From: Leptospira weilii serovar Ranarum str. ICFT
GTDB taxonomy: Bacteria > Spirochaetota > Leptospiria > Leptospirales > Leptospiraceae
DNA length: 37,321 nucleotides
Assembly (NCBI RefSeq): GCF_000332415.1
Contig: NZ_AOHC02000055.1
Location: 1-37,321, forward strand
Direction: 5' to 3'
Shown: positions 22,179-37,321 of the stretch, one piece after another
Layout of the letters: each line of letters opens with the position of its first letter
Numbering within the stretch: the stretch's first letter is position 1
Program-made: the position numbers and the translations under genes
The notes under the pieces: generated by a model
Seen by the model: only the letters and a program-made list of their open reading frames with translations
Database searches by the model: none
Told to the model about the DNA's origin: nothing

Positions 22179-22296
22179 CACCGAAAATCTCCGTAAGTCC
22201 CGTCCCACACCGAACGAACTTCTGATTCGATGAGTAAATCGATTGTATTTTGCAAAAACTTACGGGGAACTTTTTACGGATCATTCGGATTCACAA

Positions 22297-22328
22297 AAGA
22301 ATAAGAATATTCTAAAATTCTTATTCTT
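22297..22328. terminator. AT-rich hairpin over the trxB stop codon
   Basis: AAGAATAAGAAT (22297-22308) and ATTCTTATTCTT (22317-22328) form a perfect 12-bp stem with an 8-nt loop. The stem spans the trxB 3' end, so it probably serves as its transcript end or stabiliser. Confidence 0.5.
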
Positions 22329-23268
22329 CTTGGGATTCGAGCCAACGTTCCGCGTCGAGGGCCGCCATACAACCGGACCCCGCAGCGGAGACCGCTTGAC
22401 GGTAGATCTTGTCTTGAACGTCTCCAGCGGCGAAAACTCCTTCGATGCTCGTTTTTGTAGAACCGGGAATCGTTTTGATATAACCGCTTTCGTCCAAATC
22501 CAGAATTCCTTGGAAAATATCCGTATTGGGTTTGTGACCGATCGCGTAAAAAAGCCCTCCGACGGAAAGTTCCTTTTTTTGACCGTTTACCGTGTCTTCC
22601 AGAGTCAGGGTAGTGAGATTTTTCCCGTCTCCTTTGGCTTCCTTGACTTGAGAGTTCCAAATGATTTCGATCTTAGGATGAGTGGTCGCTCTCTTTTGCA
22701 TGATTTTGGACGCTCGAAGGGAATCTCTTCTGTGAACTAGATATACCTTCGATGCGAACTTAGTGAGGTGAGAAGCCTCTTCCACGGCCGAGTCCCCTCC
22801 GCCCACGACGGCGAGTTCTTTGTTTCTATAAATCGGAAGGGCTCCGTCGCAAACCGCACAGGCGGAAATTCCTCTTTGCCAATAGGAATCTTCACCCGTT
22901 ACGTTCATTCTTTTGGCGGTCGCTCCGGTCGCGATGATGACCGCTTCGGCTTCTATGAGTTCGTCTTCCGACCAGAGTCGAAACGGTCTGGAGGAAAAGT
23001 CCACCTTGGTGATCGTTTGGGTCAGGATCTTGGTGCCGTATTTGACGGATTGGTCCCGGAAGAGTTGGGTCAATTGGGTTCCGTCGATTCCGTTTGGAAA
23101 CCCGGGAAAGTTCTCGACTTCGGTCGTGGTCGTGAGCTGTCCGCCCGCAGCGATTCCACCCGCCATAAAACCTTCGTACATCAACGGGTTTAAGTTGGCT
23201 CTTGCAGCGTAGATCGCTGCCGTATGTCCGGCTGGTCCGGAACCTATGATAACAATTTTGTGGGCCAT
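22321..23268 (-). CDS. trxB: Thioredoxin reductase (NADPH)
   Basis: 315 residues, a cytosolic flavoenzyme that reduces thioredoxin with NADPH. FAD motif [19 protein letters not shown] at the N-terminus, redox-active pair CAVC (C137, C140) followed by DGA, NADP motif [12 protein letters not shown] (about 153-164), and the late FAD motif [20 protein letters not shown]. The fold order is that of low-Mr bacterial TrxB (E. coli 321 residues). GAGGAAAC stands directly before ATG 23268. A perfect 15-bp PerR-box-like palindrome (23280-23294) lies 11 bases upstream of the start, so repression by PerR with release under peroxide is a reasonable hypothesis. Monocistronic here. Confidence 0.96.
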   Translation of the reverse strand: MAHKIVIIGSGPAGHTAAIYAARANLNPLMYEGFMAGGIAAGGQLTTTTEVENFPGFPNGIDGTQLTQLFRDQSVKYGTKILTQTITKVDFSSRPFRLWSEDELIEAEAVIIATGATAKRMNVTGEDSYWQRGISACAVCDGALPIYRNKELAVVGGGDSAVEEASHLTKFASKVYLVHRRDSLRASKIMQKRATTHPKIEIIWNSQVKEAKGDGKNLTTLTLEDTVNGQKKELSVGGLFYAIGHKPNTDIFQGILDLDESGYIKTIPGSTKTSIEGVFAAGDVQDKIYRQAVSAAGSGCMAALDAERWLESQEE

Positions 23269-23585
23269 GTTTCCTCGAATTAGAATGATTCTAAACTTGA
23301 TCTCTTTTTAGACTCTTCGGTTGTAAAGTAGATCCTTTTTTCCTGGGAGAATTTTGAAAGTTTTTCTCTGATTCTTTTTTCGAGGTCGTTTTGAGAAATT
23401 TTTTACGCACAGTGAGTCATCGGAACATAAATTTGAACTTCTCTAAACCCGCGATGGAAGTTGTGAGTTTTCTAGTTTTTCGTTACGAGCGAGATACGAG
23501 GAAGCAAGGGTTTGGTATTCAATTCCTAACAAACTAAAATCCGATATGAGGTTTTTGACCCGGAAGGAGAAAAGGGAGAATTCGC
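23269..23585. other. Divergent promoter region trxB / SGNH gene
   Basis: 317 bp. Apart from the operator at 23280-23294 and the ribosome site AAGGGAG at 23572-23578, I see no gene, repeat or strong promoter hexamers. Confidence 0.5.
23280..23294. promoter_or_regulatory. PerR-box-like operator in front of trxB
   Basis: TTAGAATGATTCTAA is a perfect 7-1-7 inverted repeat matching the Per-box consensus at 12 of 14 defined positions and perR operator 1 (10745-10759) at 13 of 14 arm positions. It ends 11 bp before the trxB ATG, overlapping the probable -10 or transcription start. Confidence 0.6.
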
Positions 23586-26391
<2,806 letters not shown>

Positions 26392-26426
26392 TTTTTTATT
26401 TTGACGCAAGATCGGCGGTTTTGTAT

Positions 26427-26472
26427 CGAACTACATCAATCGCTTTCGCATTCGTTATACCGAACTACGTTA
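26427..26472 (-). repeat. Dispersed repeat similar to 36770-36814
   Basis: On the minus strand it reads TAACGTAGTTCGGTATAACG, AATGCGAAAGCGATT and so on, about 41 of 47 aligned positions identical to 36770-36814, including the TAACGT[G]AGTTCG end. It lies between convergent genes. Confidence 0.7.
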
Positions 26473-26492
26473 TTTTAGAATATTCTAAAATA
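26471..26492. terminator. 22-bp perfect palindrome
   Basis: Each half is TATTTTAGAAT/ATTCTAAAATA, followed by ACTTTTTTG. In the gap between the convergent MBOAT and SGNH genes a bidirectional terminator is the simplest reading, although the stem would have no loop. Confidence 0.4.
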
Positions 26493-26583
26493 CTTTTTTG
26501 AAGGGACTGCGCCTTTTTCATGGAAAACTCGTTGGAATGTTTTATCGCATTCTATTTTCAACAGAGACCTCAAAAGACGGAAT

Positions 26584-27596
26584 TTACGGAACGGAAATTC
26601 TTTCTAATATTTTTTTTGCGATCAGTTTCGCGGAAGTTGGGTTCGGATGACCGTCGTTCTGGAGATAAAAGTCCGTTTTGTTTCGATCGTATTCCCGTAT
26701 AAAATCGGGTCTTGTGTCTAAAACCGGAATTCCTTTTTGGTTTGCGATCGTGGCGACCCGATCCAGCAAAGGAGTGTAAACAAGAGGCATCGACAAGGAA
26801 TGGGTTCCGTTCGGATACAAAACCACGGTCAATGGAATATTCAGTTTTTTGCAAACGTCAAAGAAGGTCCTCATTTCTTGGAAAGACGGATGATCGTCCG
26901 GATAATCGGTAAGGGTTTCCGGAATCGTTTCGGGACCGTTCTCACGGAGTTTTTTCAATCTTCCGTTTTCGTTTTGGATTTTGAAGTAATTGTAAAGGGC
27001 GCTGTATCTGGATAAAAAAACCGAACCTCGAAAGAGCCATCTACCATATGCGGAATTTCTTAAATAGAATTCTCTGTGAACGTCCTGTAAATCCGAAGGA
27101 TGATAGATCCAAAAAACCGCTTTCGGTAAAATACAATCCTTCTTCGAAAAATCCTTACAAAAAATCGTTCTTTCCATTTTTCTTTGAACTCCGCCTGTGC
27201 CGAGAGAATCCACTCCTAGGTTTCGAACTTGGAATCCGGTGAGAGCCTCCTGCAATTTCCAGGCGATCGTGTCCGAATCGTTTTGTCCGAAACCGTAGGC
27301 GATCGAATCTCCCATCAACCAAACCTCGGGTTTGGCTCCCGGTATCGTCTTTTCCTCCGAGACGATTCTTTCCGCGCGTTCGTTCACCCTAACTCGGAAC
27401 GTAAAACCTGCGGGATGGGGTAGGGTCGTGTCGGAATCCGGACAAAGCATGATTTCCGGAATTTCCCTTTCTTCGATGCAGTGGACTTGTTTGTCTCTCA
27501 GTTTGTAAACGAGACCGTTCGGAGGAACCATTCTCATCAGAATTTCGCCTAACGCGATGCAAACAAAAATCGAAAGAATGATTTTAGGATACAATT

Positions 27597-27600
<4 letters not shown>
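26584..27600 (-). CDS. Exported SGNH-like protein (second, AlgX/AlgJ-like)
   Basis: 338 residues with an N-terminal membrane anchor (IILSIFVCIALGEILMRM). GDS at 97-99 in EVWLMGDSIAYGFGQND, and catalytic Asp-x-His (D316, H318) in QNDGHPNPTSAKLIAKKIL. The usual GxND block is replaced by IYHPSDLQDV, so the oxyanion Asn is missing and activity may differ. It faces the MBOAT gene from the other side, and may deliver or accept acyl groups for the same polymer; that is inference. Its ATG overlaps the TGA of the TPR lipoprotein gene (ATGA), so both are coupled. Confidence 0.8.
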
Positions 27601-28139
<539 letters not shown>

Positions 28140-28303
28140 AAATACAGAAGTTTTTACTCTCATCATTCGAAAAAAAGAAAACCTAGGAGGTTTTTGTCCG
28201 AGGTTTCGATTAGAATTTTCCAATAAAGCCTTTAGGCAACATAAAAAAGTTTAATTCTCCTGAGGGGAAATGTCCGAAGGATTTAGTACTTGTTAAACAT
28301 TTC

Positions 28304-29217
<914 letters not shown>

Positions 29218-29293
29218 GTCGAATTGTAAAAATTGAAATTGCGTTTGATCTTTCAAGCCGAAAGGATCGTGTTGCGGGTCGCTCCCATAAACT

Positions 29294-29326
29294 CGACTAA
29301 CGTGCCTCGCGGGTTGAGTCGTTTTT
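29294..29326 (+). terminator. Terminator-like hairpin after xerD
   Basis: CGACTAAC pairs with GTTGAGTCG (one bulge) around an 11-nt loop, followed by TTTTT. The 29218-29433 gap holds no other supportable gene. Confidence 0.45.
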
Positions 29327-29433
29327 ATTTAAGGTGGGTTAGGATTTATCTTTTTTACTTGCCTGGGATTTATCGTCGGATCGAAGTAAGAGGATGTGAT
29401 TTTCTAGATTACAAAAATTGAATTGAACTCGAA

Positions 29434-29858
<425 letters not shown>

Positions 29859-29862
<4 letters not shown>

Positions 29863-30269
29863 ATTCGTTGCAGCGATCTATATTCTGTTTTTTTATATTA
29901 GCTTTTTCGATTATTTTTGTTTTTACCTGTAAAAAAGGTCCTTCCATTTCCAAAGAAGAAGTTCAAAAACTCAGTAAGGATTATTTCACCCGCCTTTGTA
30001 CGAAAACGGCCGAATGCGCGAGTCGTTATCTGGAAACCTTACCCGCTTCCGAAAAGTCTTCGGAGAACACAGCGTATTCCGTGGATCAGTGTATGGAAGA
30101 ACAGAAGGATCAGAACATTCTGCCCGACGAATACGAAAAAGTCACGGACGCGCAGATTGCCAAAGTGAAAGTCTGCATGGAGGATCTTCTCAAAGTTCCT
30201 TGTGAGGAAATGGAGGGCGGGGGGATTTCTTCCTGTCAGGAACTGTTTCAGCCGTCGAAAGACGAATAG
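29859..30269 (+). CDS. Small Cys-rich lipoprotein
   Basis: 136 residues. A signal peptide (SIFCFFILAFSIIFVFTC) ends in a lipobox Cys at 24; then come KKGPSIS and a helical mature part with six further Cys (CTKTAEC, DQCME, VCMED, VPCEE, SSCQE), which could form three disulphides in the periplasm. It looks like the leptospiral Cys-rich small lipoprotein families known only by conserved Cys pattern; function unknown. Overlaps the kinase gene by 4 bp. Ends with a charged EMEGGG...PSKDE tail. Confidence 0.78.
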
Positions 30270-30358
30270 AGTATATTCAATTTTCAGAATGATTCAGGGC
30301 GCGATTTAACGAACCTAATTTTTGTTAGGCGGATCTTGGTAAGAACAGGAGAAGCAAA

Positions 30359-30721
30359 ATGTCTTCAGATTCAAGTTTCGTAGATTTTATTGTAGATCAA
30401 ATGGAGAATGCAGGGCACATCACATCCAAAAAGATGTTCGGAGAATATGCGATTTATTGCGGCGGTAAAATTGTAGCCCTGATTTGTGATAATCGCCTTT
30501 TTGTTAAACCGACCGAGGGTGGTAGGAAATGGATCGGAAACGTACAGGAAGCGCCAGCCTATCCGGGTGCAAAACCGAGTTTTTTGATTCCGGATCAATT
30601 TGAAAACAAAGAATGGATCAGCGCTTTGATCAAAATTACCGCTGAGGAACTTCCCGAACCAAAACCAAAAAGTAAACCTAAGAAAAAAAGCGTATCGTCG
30701 CGGAAAAAAAATAAGAATTAA
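30359..30721 (+). CDS. TfoX/Sxy N-terminal domain protein
   Basis: 120 residues. The TfoX N-domain pattern is MFGEYAIYCGGKIVALICDN, then RLFVKPTEGGRKWIG. Many such single-domain proteins exist outside competence systems, so competence control is not implied. The C-terminus is a Pro/Lys/Ser-rich basic tail (PKPKSKPKKKSVSSRKKNKN), which suggests nucleic-acid contact. AGGAG lies seven to eight bases before ATG 30359. A short stem CCTAA...TTAGG (30315-30330) precedes it. Confidence 0.82.
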   Translation: MSSDSSFVDFIVDQMENAGHITSKKMFGEYAIYCGGKIVALICDNRLFVKPTEGGRKWIGNVQEAPAYPGAKPSFLIPDQFENKEWISALIKITAEELPEPKPKSKPKKKSVSSRKKNKN

Positions 30722-30813
30722 TGTAAAAGGGAGTTTTGTAGGCGATATATGTTGCTTGATTGAAAAAATTCGAAAGAAGATGAATTTGGTAGGAATCGTA
30801 AAGGTAATTTTCT

Positions 30814-32469
30814 ATGGATATAAATAAACATATCGTCGAACAACGGCTGAAAAAAATCACTCAGGATTATCCTCATTGGTTTGAAAAAATAGTTCAAGAA
30901 AAACTGAAAATTTCTCAGGCATTTACAATTTTATCCACTTCGACTTATCTTGGAATTGAATTGGAAGAAGCCAATAATTTATTAACGGATGGCGGAAATG
31001 ATGCAGGGGTAGATTCGATATACATAGACGATATAAATGATATAGAATTCTCAGTCACTGTTTTTCAATCTAAGTATGTTTCCGATTTAGAAAAAGATTC
31101 TAATTTCCCAGCGACTGCGATTCAGAAATTAATTAGCGCAGTTGGATCCATATTTGATCCTTCAAAACCAATCTTAATGAATGACGATTTAAAACCTCGG
31201 GTTCAAGAAATTAGATCCTTAGTCGCCGACGGATACATACCTTTAGTAAAATGTGTATGCACCAATAATGGATTGTCTTGGACTCAGGAGGGGGATAACC
31301 ATATTCGTAATTCCGGATTTCCAACGAATCAAGTTCAATTTGAACATTTTAACCATAATGACATTATTGAATTCTTACAAAATAAGAAGGGTGTTAAAGC
31401 GTCTTTGCATTTTTCAGGGAAGAGCGTTGTAGGCGATTTTAATTATAAGAGAGTCTTGATAGGAAAAGTAAATGTTTTGGAATTTGCAAATCTTTTCCAA
31501 ATGTACGGAGATTCGCTTTTGGAACGTAATATTAGAAGATACTTGGGGTTGAATAAAAACAGAGTCAATGAATCTATAAAAGAAACCTTAATTGGAAACA
31601 AAAAAGAGAACTTTTATTTTTATAATAACGGGGTTACGATTGTTTGCAGTAAATTTTCATACAATGCATTGCAAGGTGACGACTGGAATGTTAGTGTTGA
31701 GGATATGCAGATCATCAACGGGGGGCAGTCATGTAAAACAATTCAAAATACTATAAAAGAAAACCCAAATCTTGATTATTCTCAGGTTTTTATTTTAGTT
31801 CGATTATATGAACTTTCCGGGCAGGATATCGATGAGTTAATTAATGATATCACGATTGCAACGAATAGTCAGAATCCGGTGGATTTAAGAGATTTAAGAG
31901 CCAATGACGCTGTTCAAAAAAAATTAGAATTTGATTTTAAAGAATTAGGTTATAATTATAAAAGAAAAAAGGAAACGGTAAGTTCGATTGATACGATTCC
32001 TTCTTCAGTTGTAGCTGAATCGGTTTTTTCGATTTGGAGAAAGAGGCCGCACCAGGCAAAATTTAAGAGAACCGAACTGTTTGGGAAATTTTATGATGAT
32101 ATTTTCATGAATCTTAATTCTGCACAAGCTGTTATTGCAGTTTTAGTTTATCGTTATTGTGATAGTCAGAGAAAGCGAATCGATCTATACACAAAACACC
32201 CTCATTTGCCTTATAGCAATTATTTTTTAGGAATGATGATGGGAACTGCAATTTTAGAAAAATTTAATATTTCTTTGAAAGATATTACGCATAAAAATTT
32301 TGAAACGATTAAACTTTTTTTTGAAACGAATAGAGATCGATTATATTTGGATGCGATGGCGAAATTAGAAAACGCGCTACAGAATTTGTTTCCAAGTGGA
32401 TTGGATAATATAGATCCAAGGAGGTTGTCTGCAATATTCAGGAGAGGGGATTTGCTGGATTACTTATAA
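30814..32469 (+). CDS. AIPR-family abortive-infection phage-resistance protein
   Basis: 551 residues. Core AIPR motifs: NFYFYNNGVTIVCSKF (266-281) and MQIINGGQSCKTI (298-310), then the conserved DLRANDAVQKKLEF block. The N-terminus has GGNDAGVDSIYID (60-72) and VFQSKYVS (83-90), that is Asp67 with Q85-x-K87, a PD-(D/E)XK-like nuclease pattern. AIPR proteins are linked to abortive infection, often beside restriction genes; here none is near. The gene is clearly richer in A/T than its neighbours and has an AT-biased codon use, ending four bases before the convergent DUF342 stop, which points to acquisition by transfer. Start ATG 30814 has AAAGG 12 bases upstream. Confidence 0.88.
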   Translation: MDINKHIVEQRLKKITQDYPHWFEKIVQEKLKISQAFTILSTSTYLGIELEEANNLLTDGGNDAGVDSIYIDDINDIEFSVTVFQSKYVSDLEKDSNFPATAIQKLISAVGSIFDPSKPILMNDDLKPRVQEIRSLVADGYIPLVKCVCTNNGLSWTQEGDNHIRNSGFPTNQVQFEHFNHNDIIEFLQNKKGVKASLHFSGKSVVGDFNYKRVLIGKVNVLEFANLFQMYGDSLLERNIRRYLGLNKNRVNESIKETLIGNKKENFYFYNNGVTIVCSKFSYNALQGDDWNVSVEDMQIINGGQSCKTIQNTIKENPNLDYSQVFILVRLYELSGQDIDELINDITIATNSQNPVDLRDLRANDAVQKKLEFDFKELGYNYKRKKETVSSIDTIPSSVVAESVFSIWRKRPHQAKFKRTELFGKFYDDIFMNLNSAQAVIAVLVYRYCDSQRKRIDLYTKHPHLPYSNYFLGMMMGTAILEKFNISLKDITHKNFETIKLFFETNRDRLYLDAMAKLENALQNLFPSGLDNIDPRRLSAIFRRGDLLDYL

Positions 32470-32472
32470 CTT

Positions 32473-34191
<1,719 letters not shown>

Positions 34192-34255
34192 TCTCCCTTT
34201 TACAATCGAAATCTCCGGAAAAAACTTGAATGTTTGGAAAGAATTTTCAGCAGAG

Positions 34256-34285
34256 TTGTACGATTTTACGCGAGTTCTATATAAG
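34256..34285 (+). promoter_or_regulatory. Possible sigma-70 promoter for the 34451 pair
   Basis: TTGTAC (34256-34261), 18 bp spacer, TATAAG (34280-34285). Transcription would start near 34292, giving a leader of about 160 nt. Confidence 0.35.
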
Positions 34286-34450
34286 ATCTGATTTCTGAAA
34301 TCTATCCACTAGAACGTCCGAACGAGAAAAACGAGGATCAAAAAAAACCGATCGAGAATTTTCTCTCTGTCGGTAGAATTGGGAAAACAACCGAAATTAA
34401 AGATAGATTAGAAACCTGGTTCCGAATAGGATGAATGGGAAAATAAAACG

Positions 34451-35055
<605 letters not shown>

Positions 35056-35059
<4 letters not shown>

Positions 35060-36111
35060 AACTTTCGATTTTCCAGATCCTACCGATCTTTTTTATTTTG
35101 GTCATCACGAGTTCCTTGTTTGCGGACATGCCCCTTCCTTTTCCGGAAGAATCGGGTGTTTCTGAAATTGAAAGTAATACGACCGACTTATCCCGGAAAA
35201 AAAATTTCAAAATCGTAAAACCGGACGAAACAAAAACGGACGGGCCGGAATCGAAAGACATTTCTACGGAGGCTTCCACGTTTTCAAAGAAGGATTCTTT
35301 GACCCAGGACTTATCTTCCGAAGAACCTTCAAACAAGGATTCCTTACCGATGGACGGCTCAAAGACGACTAACGTTTCTTCTTCCGAAACTTCGCAATCC
35401 TTACAAAATCCGTCCGGCGATCCCGACGCAAAACTTCCGGCAAAAACGCTTCTTCCGAATACGTCAAAAACAAGTCTGAAAAAAAAGAAGGACAAAAAAA
35501 AAGAGGATCCGTCCGAAAGCGGATATAAAAAGGGACTTTTACGTCTGAGAGAAAATCAGAGAAACAACGCAAAAAGCGAATTCAACCAATCTTCCGGACA
35601 AGGAAAATCGGCGAACGCGTCCCGGTTGGAAGACGCAAGATTGACTGCAGAAAATTCGAACGACACGAATTCGATCACGGAGCAGATCGATTCCGAAGAT
35701 GAAAAATGGAAGGCCGTTTTCGAGGTCGCTCGCGTTCTACGAGGAAACGGAAAAACTTCGGAAGCGGAAACACAGTATCTCAAAATCATTACGGAGGCTC
35801 CTGAGAACTTCCAATCGATTTCCCTTCTTTCTTTGGGAGAGATGCTTTCGTCTACGGATCGAAAAGATTCCGCAAAAAGATATCTTTTGCAACTCGTAAA
35901 ACTTTTGCGGAAAAAACCGGAACTCGATCCCCGAAAGGATCAGTTGGAAAAGGCCGTAACTTTGATCGCGAGAATCTACGGGGATCAGGGAAAATACGAG
36001 GAAGCGGAGAATTGGGCCAAAACGTATTTAAACCGGCTGAATCCGGGAGCTTCGGAAGATTCTCCCTTTGTCAAAGAACTCGGAAGAATTTTGAAACGTA
36101 GGTATTATTAA
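35056..36111 (+). CDS. Exported TPR protein
   Basis: 351 residues. Signal peptide (LSIFQILPIFFILVITSSLFA), Ser/Thr/Lys-rich low-complexity region (about 30-215, including a KKKKDKKKED block) and a C-terminal TPR domain (about 220-351: KWKAVFEVARVLRGNGKTSE, AETQYLKIITEAPENFQSIS, YGDQGKYEEAENWAKTYLNR). It resembles periplasmic TPR scaffolds. It shares a 4-bp overlap with the preceding membrane protein. Its stop TAA is the first three bases of the dispersed TAACGTGAGTTC motif, so the last residues could be set by a repeat insertion. Confidence 0.68.
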
Positions 36112-36120
36112 CGTGAGTTC
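36108..36120 (+). repeat. Dispersed motif TTAACGTGAGTTC, copy 2
   Basis: Begins over the TAA stop of the exported TPR gene (36109-36111). Same motif as at 9154-9166, 36769-36783 and 37213-37227. Confidence 0.6.
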
Positions 36121-36185
36121 CAACCCCTTACTTCGTCCGGAAACGAAGTTTCAAAAGGTTGTAGGTCATCTTTGAGATAACTTCT

Positions 36186-36752
36186 TCAAAAATCGGGATA
36201 AATCCATACTGCAACGAAAGGGGACTCAATGGAACCGGTCCAAACGTTATACTTTCTGCTTTCAAAGCTTTCTTTTACTTCATAAAAACATTTGATTTTA
36301 ACAGGATCGTTTTTTGGATTCGATCGATTCCATTCGCGGGGTTTCGGCCAGGTCTTTACGTCGAAGTTTACATTCAAGATTACGAATTCGTTCGGCTTGA
36401 TGCTCCAGTAATCGGGAAAGTTTTTATTCCATTCCCGATCTTTCGTTTTGTATATCCTTAAACTTTCCCGATTCGTTTGTATTTGAAAAGAAAGATTATG
36501 AAAACCCCAGCTATTCCAATCCTTCCAAATTCGGACTTCCTGATCGGAAACGTTTTTTACTAAAACATGAAAGGTGATTTGATCGCTCGATTCATAAAGT
36601 AGGAGTCTTTTTTCATTGTCGTTTCCAGGTATTACGACCGAAACTTCCAAGGAATTTTTTTGGGTCGCAAAAAGTCCTTTCCACTTTAAAAAAAAGATTC
36701 CCAAACAAATCAAAACAGTCGCGAACAGAAGTAGGAAGGTTTTGTTTTTCAT
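36186..36752 (-). CDS. Anchored Ig-like envelope protein of unknown function
   Basis: 188 residues from ATG 36752, which has AAGGA seven bases upstream; the frame extends to 36791 but that part is repeat DNA. One membrane anchor (FLLLFATVLICLGIFFLKW) is followed by a beta-rich periplasmic domain (LEVSVVIPGNDNEKRLLLYE, SSDQITFHVLVKNVSDQEVR, PNEFVILNVNFDVKTW) with an immunoglobulin-like strand pattern of the kind seen in intracellular-proteinase-inhibitor-like folds. No family is recognised with confidence. The promoter would lie in the repeat element that starts at 36769. Confidence 0.65.
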   Translation of the reverse strand: MKNKTFLLLFATVLICLGIFFLKWKGLFATQKNSLEVSVVIPGNDNEKRLLLYESSDQITFHVLVKNVSDQEVRIWKDWNSWGFHNLSFQIQTNRESLRIYKTKDREWNKNFPDYWSIKPNEFVILNVNFDVKTWPKPREWNRSNPKNDPVKIKCFYEVKESFESRKYNVWTGSIESPFVAVWIYPDF

Positions 36753-36813
36753 TCTAGAATCCTTAAAATTAACGTGAGTTCGATATAACAAATGCGAAAG
36801 CGATTATATATTT

Positions 36814-36857
36814 CGACCTATCTCACGACTCATAGGGAGTGAGATTGAGTTTAGGAA
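36814..36857 (+). repeat. 44-bp dispersed repeat, copy 2
   Basis: Matches the reverse complement of 11208-11251 at 42 of 44 bases. Confidence 0.85.
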
Positions 36858-36971
36858 AGCTCTGCGTTGAGTTACTCGAACGACTTGGGTAACTAAAGTG
36901 GCACTGCTCCCTAAGGGTCGCAGCACCAGGGAGAAATATTGAGTTTAATTCCGAAGGAATTGGAACATTAT

Positions 36972-37074
36972 GTTGCGACCGCAGGCAGCAACACTTTAGT
37001 TCAAGCGAACAACTCAGCGTCTCGCTTCTACGGTCGCTCGGGAAACTCAAAACGTTGCTGCCCGCTGTCGCAAC
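36972..37074. repeat. Inverted 21-mers in the right-hand element
   Basis: GTTGCGACCGCAGGCAGCAA (36972 on) and the reverse complement at 37054-37074 differ at two positions and could form a cruciform or RNA hairpin around a 61-bp core holding the CGTCTCGCTTCTA module. Confidence 0.7.
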
Positions 37075-37321
37075 GTTAGGTCGCGAGCCCATTTTAGCTA
37101 TGAAATTCGCGAGCTGCGGAGCGACCCGGGAAACTCAGTGAACGCCTTCCTATGGGTCGGCGTTCAGGGAGCGAACGCACTCGAGTTTCTTATTCGCCCA
37201 AGATTTCAACCGTCGAACTCACGTTAAAATTATATCGTAACGGATTCGGGCAGGTATTTCATCCGAAACTTCGAGAAAGTCTAAAAAATCCTACAATCAT
37301 GATTCTCGTAAATTCTTATAA

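Larger units (their letters stand above)
21892..22320. other. Intergenic region between rpn and trxB
   Basis: 429 bp between convergent genes. It contains the hairpin at 21910-21935, a small stem with T-run at 22159-22178 (ACGGTT-TTG-AACCGT then TTTTT) and the trxB terminator-like hairpin. Long open frames exist on both strands but lack start signals and recognisable content. Confidence 0.5.
36769..37227. mobile_element. 459-bp repeat element with perfect 15-bp terminal inverted repeats
   Basis: TTAACGTGAGTTCGA (36769-36783) and its complement (37213-37227) bound the stretch. Inside are the 44-bp repeat (36814-36857), the CGTCTCGCTTCTA module (about 37018-37031) and a pair of near-identical inverted 21-mers (36972-36992, 37054-37074). 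No coding frame is convincing. It looks like a non-coding mobile or mosaic repeat unit. Confidence 0.55.

Noticed and set aside
21937..22284. 115-aa minus-strand ORF between rpn and trxB
   Set aside because: No start signal, atypical composition and a competing plus-strand frame; likely non-coding.
26471..26492. PerR operator (contains TTAGAATATTCTAA)
   Set aside because: It lacks the central base of the 7-1-7 box and lies between gene ends, not at a promoter; a similar string also occurs inside clpB near 6968.
29233..29421. 62-aa ORF after xerD
   Set aside because: Covers a terminator-like hairpin and repeat-like bases; no ribosome site.

Overview
The window is a chromosomal segment of a Leptospira species. 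The evidence is the FlgF/FlgG-type protein of spirochaetal (FlhO-like) form, a near-textbook leptospiral PerR, ClpB, many TTG starts, and numerous small lipoproteins and exported proteins of leptospiral style. By eye the G+C is in the low-to-mid 40s %, too high for L. interrogans, so a higher-GC member of the pathogen clade is more likely. The species is inference.

Layout. 1-1750: edge of an IS4-type transposase, a hairpin, a 36-bp tandem repeat, one anchored protein gene and a small MITE-like element. 1752-6354 (minus): a tightly coupled operon, NSS amino-acid transporter -> 41-residue one-helix protein (absent from simple ORF calls) -> DinG/XPD-type helicase -> exported protein. 6572-9151: clpB. 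9164-10705 (minus): flagellar rod protein and perR, with two PerR-box-like palindromes upstream of perR, then an IS982 transposase remnant and mosaic repeats. 11466-14842: a small unknown gene with a terminator, a hotdog thioesterase, a PilZ-like protein, serA, a lipoprotein. 15255-20710: a 1203-aa membrane-anchored TPR protein (possible periplasmic flagellar collar protein), divergent from an exported double CBM48-like protein and an anchored protein with an EF-hand-like loop. 20890-21891: an Rpn nuclease with nine perfect GKIE repeats and a likely internal antitoxin start. 22321-23268: trxB with a perfect PerR-box-like palindrome just upstream of its start. 23586-28139: a surface-modification block (SGNH protein + MBOAT acyltransferase, then a convergent second SGNH protein + TPR lipoprotein). 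28321-30721: xerD, an RsbW-type anti-sigma kinase coupled to a Cys-rich lipoprotein, a TfoX-domain protein. 30814-32469: an AT-rich AIPR-family defence gene, apparently acquired. 32473-36752: FapA/DUF342 protein, a coupled membrane/TPR pair, an anchored Ig-like protein. 36769-37227: a 459-bp repeat element bounded by perfect 15-bp inverted repeats.

Three themes link distant parts. (1) Redox control: perR and trxB carry the same operator type, TTAGAATNATTCTAA. (2) Two solitary defence genes: an Rpn nuclease with a likely gene-within-gene, and an AIPR protein with a nuclease-like N-terminus. (3) A family of dispersed intergenic repeats (TAACGTGAGTTCG motif, CGTCTCGCTTCTA module, a 44-bp repeat) recurring at 481, 9154, 11208, 26427, 36108 and 36769-37227; in two places the motif supplies the stop codon of the neighbouring gene.
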